Shown: positions 32,660 through 37,424 of the stretch, in pieces
Layout of the letters: each line of letters opens with the position of its first letter
Numbering within the stretch: the first letter of the stretch is position 1
Origin: Verrucomicrobiota bacterium
GTDB taxonomy: Bacteria > Verrucomicrobiota > Verrucomicrobiia > Opitutales > Opitutaceae
DNA: 37,424 bases
Reading direction: 5' to 3'
Assembly (NCBI GenBank): GCA_023386835.1
Contig: JAEWIY010000020.1
Location: forward strand, 1 to 37,424
The notes under the pieces: model-generated
Databases searched by the model: none
What the model was told of the DNA's origin: nothing
What the model saw: only the letters and a program-made list of their open reading frames with translations
Position numbers and translations under genes: made by a program

Positions 32660-34132
32660 ATGTTCCTTCGCTCCACCTCCTGCGTGGTCCTTGCCTGGGT
32701 GCTGTGTGCGCCGTTGGCGGGGCATGCTGCGGAACGGAACTGGTGGCCCTTCAAAGTTGAGCGGGAGACCCAGGTCGGCCGCCCGCCGGCTTGGAATGCC
32801 TTCGGACCTTTCGCGTTTTACCAACCACTGGGCGACGGACGCACGGCGGAAGGGCTGCGCCCTTTCTACGTGCAGCGCCATCGGACCACGGGTGAGCCCG
32901 AGGGGGGCACTGTCCTGTATCCGCTGATACGCTGGGAACAGGATCCACAGGGGCACCACTGGACTTTTTTCAACCTCATCCACCACCGTCGCGTCTCCAC
33001 GCCGGACGGCGCGGCCAACCTGAAGGCGTTTGAGATCTGGCCGTTTTATCTGTCCCGACAAACGGGTGAGCCGGAATCGTCGTACCGGGCGGTATTCCCG
33101 CTGTACGGGGACGTGCACAACCGCTTCGGCAACGATCGGTGGAAGTGGGTGCTCTTCCCAATTTATTCGCGATTCGAGGAGAACGGTGTCGCGACCATCA
33201 CCGCGCCGTGGCCGTTCGTGAAAGTCCTGCGCGGCGACGGCAACCGCGGCGTCGAGATCTGGCCGCTGGCCGGCGAGCGCGGCAAACCCGGCGTGTACCG
33301 CACGCAGTTCGCCCTCTGGCCGCTGCTCTACCGTCACGAGACCAACCTCAGCGAGCCGGAGCCATCGCTGCAGGCCGGTTTTCTGCCGTTTTACGCCATC
33401 GACCGGAAACCGGGGTATCGAAGCGAAACCTACGGATGGCCGTTCTGGGGATACGTTGATCGGACGGAACCCTATCAGTATCACGCTCGGCACTACTTCT
33501 GGCCCTTCTGGGTGCAGGGGCGAGGCGATCAGCGGTATGTGAATCGCTGGGCGCCGTTCTATACGCACTCCAAAATTCGCGAAGCGGAAAAGCGCTGGAT
33601 CCTGTGGCCGCTGTGGCGGGAGGAGGACTGGATCGATTCGGAGCGCGCGCACGAACGGAGGCAACTGCTCTTCTTCCTGTATTACTCGACGGTGCAGCGC
33701 AGCCGGGCGAACCCGGAAGCGGCTCCTGCCACCAAGCGGCACTACTGGCCGCTGGCGAGTACGTGGGACAACGGCGCCGGGCGGCGCCAGGTGCAGGTCC
33801 TGAGCCCGCTCGAAGTGTTCTTTCCGCACAACGAGCACATCCGCCTCTCCTGGTCTCCGTTCTTCGCAATCTACCGGTACGATCAAACCGCGCCCGGCGA
33901 ACTGCGCCACTCGCTCCTGTGGGACGCCGTCACGTATCGGCGTAGCGCTACAACCGAGCAGAAGACCTTTCAACTGGGCCCCTTGCTCGCGGTTGAATCC
34001 GGTCCGGACGGACGCCGCTTCAGTCTTTTCAACGGCTTGATCGGGCTGGGTCGCACCAGCACGACCGGCTGGCGCTTTTTTACGCGGGGTCGGGCCCCGT
34101 CGCTTTCATCTGACCCGGTGTCATCACCATGA
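32660..34132 (+). CDS. Exported aromatic W/F-P-F repeat protein, family not recognised
   Basis: A 490-residue protein of no family I recognise. Residues 1-23 form a clear signal peptide: FLRSTSCVVLAWVLCAPLAGHA, cleavage A-E near residue 23. The mature part begins ERNWWPF and carries about 19 short motifs of the form [aromatic/aliphatic]-[x]-P-[FLI]-[aromatic/x]. Examples are WWPF, LRPFYV, LYPLIRW, IWPFYL, VFPLYG, LFPIYS, IWPLAG, LWPLLY, FLPFYA, GWPFWG, FWPFWV, WAPFYT, LWPLWR, YWPLAS and LSPLEV, spaced 15-40 residues apart. Charged linkers rich in R, E, D and G separate them. The pattern suggests many short beta-strands, possibly a beta-barrel or beta-solenoid in the outer membrane, though this is inferred. 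Its TGA overlaps the ATG of mlaE (ATGA), which links it to lipid transport. An ATG at 32588 would give a non-signal-like start. Confidence 0.75.
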   Translation: MFLRSTSCVVLAWVLCAPLAGHAAERNWWPFKVERETQVGRPPAWNAFGPFAFYQPLGDGRTAEGLRPFYVQRHRTTGEPEGGTVLYPLIRWEQDPQGHHWTFFNLIHHRRVSTPDGAANLKAFEIWPFYLSRQTGEPESSYRAVFPLYGDVHNRFGNDRWKWVLFPIYSRFEENGVATITAPWPFVKVLRGDGNRGVEIWPLAGERGKPGVYRTQFALWPLLYRHETNLSEPEPSLQAGFLPFYAIDRKPGYRSETYGWPFWGYVDRTEPYQYHARHYFWPFWVQGRGDQRYVNRWAPFYTHSKIREAEKRWILWPLWREEDWIDSERAHERRQLLFFLYYSTVQRSRANPEAAPATKRHYWPLASTWDNGAGRRQVQVLSPLEVFFPHNEHIRLSWSPFFAIYRYDQTAPGELRHSLLWDAVTYRRSATTEQKTFQLGPLLAVESGPDGRRFSLFNGLIGLGRTSTTGWRFFTRGRAPSLSSDPVSSP

Positions 34133-34881
34133 ACCGTCTCAACACGACCCTGGAAGGTTTCGGCAGCGGCGTCATCCTCGCCTTCCGCGCGCTGGCCTCG
34201 CTGCCATCGGCGCCCCGCATTTTGAAACGCGTCGCGGAACAGGCCTACAACGCCGGTTACGCCTCCCTGCCGATCGTCAGCATCCTCTGCTTCTTCATCG
34301 GCTCGGTGCTGGCCCTGCAGAGCGGCATCAGCATGCGGGACTTCGGCGCGAAACAATTCATCGGCGCCTTGGTCGGCGTTTCGATGGCGCGCGAACTCGG
34401 CCCCGTGATGGTCGCCATCCTGCTGGCGGGTCGCGTCGGCAGCGCCGTCACGGCGGAGCTGGCCTCGATGAAGGTGTATTCAGAAGTGGATGCGCTGGTG
34501 ACGATGAACATCCCGCCGGAGCGCCTGCTGGTCCTGCCGCGCTTGCTTGCCGTCCTGCTGGTCATGCCGGTGCTCACCATCCTGGCCAACATCATCGGCT
34601 GGTTCGGCGGCGCGATCGTCTGCCAGTACGTCGACTTCATCGGCCTGAGTGCCGACCAGTACTTCCAAAGCCTGCGCACCTTCGTCGACATGGGCGACGT
34701 GATCGACGGGCTGATCAAGGCGGAGATCTTCGGCTTCACCATCATGCTCATTGCCTGCAACACCGGCCTGCGCACGCGCGGTGGTCCCCGCGAGATCGGC
34801 ATGGCGGTGACCAAGTCGGTCGTCTACTCGCTCATTGCGATCCTGACCCTCGACTACTTCATCACGGAGGTGCTCGCATGA
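34129..34881 (+). CDS. mlaE: MlaE-type ABC transporter permease
   Basis: A 250-residue inner-membrane permease of the MlaE/YrbE family, which with MlaF and MlaD moves phospholipid between the inner and outer membranes. The signature RELGPVMVAILLAGRVGSAVTAELASM near residue 88 is the MlaE hallmark. Five or six hydrophobic segments are seen, including SLPIVSILCFFIGSVLALQSG, LLAVLLVMPVLTILANIIGWFGGAIV and FGFTIMLIACNTGL. It starts with ATG overlapping the aromatic-repeat gene stop, and its stop overlaps mlaF (ATGA). Plant and actinobacterial relatives work in lipid import or trafficking. The direction of transport is unresolved in general. No mlaA, mlaB or mlaC gene is adjacent. Confidence 0.93.
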   Translation: MNRLNTTLEGFGSGVILAFRALASLPSAPRILKRVAEQAYNAGYASLPIVSILCFFIGSVLALQSGISMRDFGAKQFIGALVGVSMARELGPVMVAILLAGRVGSAVTAELASMKVYSEVDALVTMNIPPERLLVLPRLLAVLLVMPVLTILANIIGWFGGAIVCQYVDFIGLSADQYFQSLRTFVDMGDVIDGLIKAEIFGFTIMLIACNTGLRTRGGPREIGMAVTKSVVYSLIAILTLDYFITEVLA

Positions 34882-35684
34882 GCGCCGCGAAACGTAATCC
34901 CTGTGTCCGCGACGACCGCAACCCGGTCGGCGTGTCCGTCGAAGGAATTGGCAAAACCTACGGCCGCCAGGTGGTGCTGCAGGACATCAGCTTCAACGTG
35001 GAGCCGGGTGAGATCTTCGTGATCATGGGCCCGAGCGGCTCCGGCAAGAGCGTGCTCCTGCGCCACATCGCGGGCCTCGAGGCGCCGACCCACGGCCGGA
35101 TCACCATCAACGGTCAGGATCCGCGCCTGCCCGAAACGCGCAACCAGTTCGCCCTCGCCCTGGTGTTTCAGTCGGGCGCGCTCTTCAATTCGCTCAGCGT
35201 CTACGACAACCTTGCGTTGTATCCATTGGAGCATCGCATCTGCCCGAAGAAGGAAATCCACGAACGCGTGATGCGCGCGCTGCGAATCCTGTCGATTGAG
35301 CACGCGGCGCAAAAACTGCCGGCGGAGTTGTCCGGCGGCATGCGCAAGCGTGTGGCCATCGCCCGCGCGCTGGTCATGGAGCCACAGCTCATCCTTTACG
35401 ACGAGCCGACGAGTGAGCTCGACCCCGTCATGTCCGCGACCATCGCGGAGATCATCGCGACCCTGAAAGAGGAGTACGCGGTGACGAGCATCGTCGTTTC
35501 GCACGATCGCGACCTCGCCCTGACGATCGGCCATCGCGTGGCGCTGCTGAATCACGGCCGCCTGCTGGCGGTTGAACCGCCCGCCGGCCTGCGCGCATCC
35601 ACCGACCCGGTGATCACTGAATTCCTCAATCCGCGGATCGATCTCCGCAACCCTCGTTTCAAGACCCTGGAGGCCAACCCATGA
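34878..35684 (+). CDS. mlaF: MlaF-type ABC transporter ATPase
   Basis: A 268-residue cytoplasmic ATPase that powers the MlaE/MlaD lipid transporter. It contains Walker A GPSGSGKS near residue 51, the Q-loop in FQSGALFNSLSVYDN, the signature LSGGMRKRVAIARAL near residue 150, Walker B LILYDEPTSELDP near residue 171, and the switch histidine in VSHDRDLA. The D-loop reads S-E-L-D-P where G-L-D-P is usual, a small change that should not remove activity. An N-terminal extension of about 15 residues precedes VSVEGIGKTYGRQVV. Both ends overlap neighbours by ATGA, giving a tightly coupled operon. Confidence 0.94.
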   Translation: MSAAKRNPCVRDDRNPVGVSVEGIGKTYGRQVVLQDISFNVEPGEIFVIMGPSGSGKSVLLRHIAGLEAPTHGRITINGQDPRLPETRNQFALALVFQSGALFNSLSVYDNLALYPLEHRICPKKEIHERVMRALRILSIEHAAQKLPAELSGGMRKRVAIARALVMEPQLILYDEPTSELDPVMSATIAEIIATLKEEYAVTSIVVSHDRDLALTIGHRVALLNHGRLLAVEPPAGLRASTDPVITEFLNPRIDLRNPRFKTLEANP

Positions 35685-36673
35685 GCAACGCCCAAACCTC
35701 GGCCCGCGTGGGCCTTTTCTTCCTGCTAGGCATCGCCCTCGTCTGGGTGACATATCAGGCGCTGAGCGGCAACAAGACCGAAGTGAAGAACGGCTACGAG
35801 TTGATCGCCGCCTTCAACACGCTGAAGGAACTCAAGGCGGGCGACGAGGTGCGCATGGCTGGCGTTCGCGTCGGCCAGGTCCGCACCACCCGGCTCGCCG
35901 GCCGCAAAGCGGAAGCCGTCCTCCTGATCGACGGCAAGGTCCAGGTGGCCGGTGATGCCACCGCCACCATCGCGATGGCCGGCCTGCTCGGCAGCAACTA
36001 CGTGTCGATCTCCCTCGGCACCGAGACGGCCGGGGTGCTCGAGCCCGGCTCGCAGATCCGCGCCGTGGATACAGCTGACCTGAACACCATCGTGGCCCAA
36101 TTGGGCGAAGTGGGACAGAAGGTCGAGGCCGCCCTCAGCTCGTTTTCCGGCGCCTTCGGCGGCGAGTCCGGTGGCGGCGGCCTCATGGCCAAACTTGACC
36201 TCATGATCGACGAGAACCGCGAGAAGGTGGGCGCCATCACCTCCAACCTCGAGGACATCACCGGACGCATCCAGCGTGGTGAAGGCACCATCGGCAAACT
36301 GGTGACCGACGAGCAGGCCTACACCAACCTGGTGACCACGCTCGAAGAGATCCGCGGCGCCGCCGCGCAGGCCCGAACCTTTGTCAGCAACGCGCAAGGC
36401 ATTGTCGACCAAGTCAAGAGCGGCCAGGGCGCGATTGGCGCCCTGCTCTATGACGAGGAGACTGGAACCAACATCAAGGTGGCGGGACGCAACCTCCGCG
36501 AGTTGTCGGAGAAGCTCAACGGCGGCCAGGGCACGCTCGGCCGCCTGATCAGCGACGACACGTTGTTCCGGGAAGCGCAGAATGCCGTGCAGAAGGTGAA
36601 CCGCGCGGTCGATGGGATGGCCGACCAGGGGCCGATCACGGCCGTTGGTGTCGCGGCCAACGCGCTCTTCTAG
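35681..36673 (+). CDS. mlaD: MlaD-type MCE-domain lipid-binding protein
   Basis: A 330-residue inner-membrane-anchored MCE protein. One transmembrane helix (VGLFFLLGIALVWVTYQAL, residues 10-28) places the rest in the periplasm. A single MCE domain (about residues 38-115) is recognisable by LKAGDEVRMAGVRVGQVR and GLLGSNYVSISLGTE. In E. coli MlaD the MCE domains form a hexameric ring on top of MlaE through which phospholipid passes. The C-terminal half is longer than in E. coli MlaD (183 residues). It has three similar segments (GEGTIGKLVTDE near 200, GQGAIGALLYDE near 247, GGQGTLGRLISDD near 282), separated by helical stretches, as found in many longer MCE proteins. It starts with ATG overlapping mlaF. 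Confidence 0.92.
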   Translation: MSNAQTSARVGLFFLLGIALVWVTYQALSGNKTEVKNGYELIAAFNTLKELKAGDEVRMAGVRVGQVRTTRLAGRKAEAVLLIDGKVQVAGDATATIAMAGLLGSNYVSISLGTETAGVLEPGSQIRAVDTADLNTIVAQLGEVGQKVEAALSSFSGAFGGESGGGGLMAKLDLMIDENREKVGAITSNLEDITGRIQRGEGTIGKLVTDEQAYTNLVTTLEEIRGAAAQARTFVSNAQGIVDQVKSGQGAIGALLYDEETGTNIKVAGRNLRELSEKLNGGQGTLGRLISDDTLFREAQNAVQKVNRAVDGMADQGPITAVGVAANALF

Positions 36674-36696
36674 ACGACCCGGTTCCGCAACAATCA

Positions 36697-36730
36697 AAAG
36701 GCGGCACTCCAAGGGAGCGCCGCCTTTTTT
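36697..36730 (+). terminator. Rho-independent terminator after mlaD
   Basis: AAAGGCGGCACTCC and GGAGCGCCGCCTTTTTT form a GC-rich stem with one A-C mismatch and a 3-base loop, ending in six T on the plus strand, 23 bases after the mlaD stop. It probably closes the aromatic-repeat/mlaEFD operon. The A-run at its start would give a partial T-run on the minus strand too, so it may also serve uxaC. Confidence 0.9.
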
Positions 36731-36736
36731 GTGTTC

Positions 36737-37424
36737 TCAACGACGATACTCGGGCGCGGTCTCGAGGCCAAAGAACTGCGCGGCGTTGTCGTAGCAGATG
36801 CCCCGGATCAACGCGGCCAGCTCCGCCTCATCCGCCGGAATCAAGCCGGCCTCAACGTCCTCGCCGATCATGCGGCAAAGGAGGCGGCGGAAGTATTCGT
36901 GACGGACATACGACAGGAAACTCCGCGAATCCGTCAGCATGCCGACAAAGCGTGACAGCAGCCCCAGCTGCGAAAGCGCGTTGATCTGCCACTCCATGCC
37001 CTCCTTCTGGTCGAGGAACCACCAGCCGGAGCCAAACTGCAGCTTCCCGGCCAGCGAACCATCCTGGAAGTTGCCGACCATGGTGGCGAAGACGTAGTTG
37101 TCGGCCGGATTCAGGTTGTAGAGCACGACCTTCGGCAGCCGGTTCTCCCGATCAAGGGAGTCCAGGTAACGCGACAGCCCGCGGGCCTGCGGAAAGTCGC
37201 CGATCGAGTCCACACCGGCATCCGCCCCCAGCCGCTGCAGCAGGCGGCTGTTGTTGTTCCGGAGCGCCCCGAGGTGCAACTGCTTGGTCCAGCCCTTCTC
37301 CGCGTCCAGCTCGCCGAAGAACCGCATCATGAACCAGGTGAAGCGGGCCGTCTCCACCGCGCCTGCAGCCTGGCCGCGGCGCGCCGCGGCGAACAAATCC
37401 GCCGCCGGCTTTTGGGTGGAGGCG
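36737..37424 (-). CDS. uxaC: Glucuronate (uronate) isomerase, C-terminal part, cut by the window end
   Basis: UxaC isomerises D-glucuronate to D-fructuronate (or D-galacturonate to D-tagaturonate), the first step of uronate catabolism. About 229 C-terminal residues are visible; the family is about 470 long, so half the gene lies beyond position 37424. Family features are FTWFMMRFFGEL, the histidine-bearing QLHLGALRNNN, LYNLNPADNYVFATMVGNFQ, and SDFGSGWWF-like LQFGSGWWFLDQKEGME. The MLTDSRSFLSYVRHEYFRRLLC segment is a hallmark with the conserved S-x-x-R-H-E-Y-F-R-R. The frame continues open to the window end. With araBAD it points to use of pectin or hemicellulose sugars. The stop is 6 bases past the preceding terminator. 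Confidence 0.94.
   Translation of the reverse strand, partial: ASTQKPAADLFAAARRGQAAGAVETARFTWFMMRFFGELDAEKGWTKQLHLGALRNNNSRLLQRLGADAGVDSIGDFPQARGLSRYLDSLDRENRLPKVVLYNLNPADNYVFATMVGNFQDGSLAGKLQFGSGWWFLDQKEGMEWQINALSQLGLLSRFVGMLTDSRSFLSYVRHEYFRRLLCRMIGEDVEAGLIPADEAELAALIRGICYDNAAQFFGLETAPEYRR

Noticed and set aside
32591..33973. A 460-residue minus-strand open frame over the aromatic-repeat gene
   Set aside because: The plus-strand frame has a clean signal peptide, a repeat pattern and an ATGA overlap with mlaE. The minus frame is a valine/proline/arginine-rich shadow with no start context.

Overview
The window is GC-rich, densely coded chromosomal DNA with no phage, transposon or CRISPR signature. 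Gene content suggests a Gram-negative verrucomicrobial chromosome, most likely Opitutaceae. This is an inference from the one-subunit (class B) cytochrome b of succinate dehydrogenase, the Mla-type lipid transport genes, many small lipoproteins, and an L-arabinose operon under a LacI-type regulator beside uronate catabolism. No 16S rRNA or marker gene in the window proves the lineage. The metabolism fits a degrader of plant polysaccharides that uses arabinose and glucuronate/galacturonate. No gap between called genes exceeds 300 bases.

Layout. 1-6.7 kb: a BamE-like lipoprotein gene, araD-araA-araB on the minus strand, a divergent LacI-family regulator, and an inositol-monophosphatase-family gene. 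6.8-8.9 kb: a two-gene cation/solute symporter unit (small DUF485-like subunit plus SSS permease). 9.1-12.3 kb: gpsA, panB and lysA, apparently one minus-strand run. 12.4-13.3 kb: a small membrane protein gene and a LEA14/WHy-type lipoprotein gene. 13.4-17.0 kb: sdhCAB. 17.2-19.7 kb: a PaaK-like adenylate-forming enzyme, a Nudix hydrolase and a LysM membrane protein, with a strong terminator between the last two. 19.86 kb: tRNA-Pro. 19.9-24.9 kb: a YfgM-like protein, purU, a TPR protein, a LuxR-type regulator and a DUF3568-like lipoprotein. 24.9-30.8 kb: carB, a degenerate NtrC-like response regulator and a PilC/GspF-type protein. 31.0-32.4 kb: tRNA-Gly, rsmE and rsmD. 32.7-36.7 kb: an exported aromatic repeat protein translationally coupled to mlaE-mlaF-mlaD, closed by a good terminator. 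From 36.7 kb: the 3' part of uxaC, cut by the window end.

The two most unusual items are these. (1) A roughly 490-residue exported protein carries about nineteen short W/F-P-F/L/I motifs. It is joined by an ATGA overlap to an MlaEFD-type transporter, with no visible mlaA, mlaB or mlaC, which makes it a candidate new component of an intermembrane lipid transport system. (2) An NtrC-like response regulator keeps Walker A but has lost the GAFTGA loop and the Walker B acidic residue, and ends inside its Fis-type HTH. It probably does not work as a sigma-54 activator.
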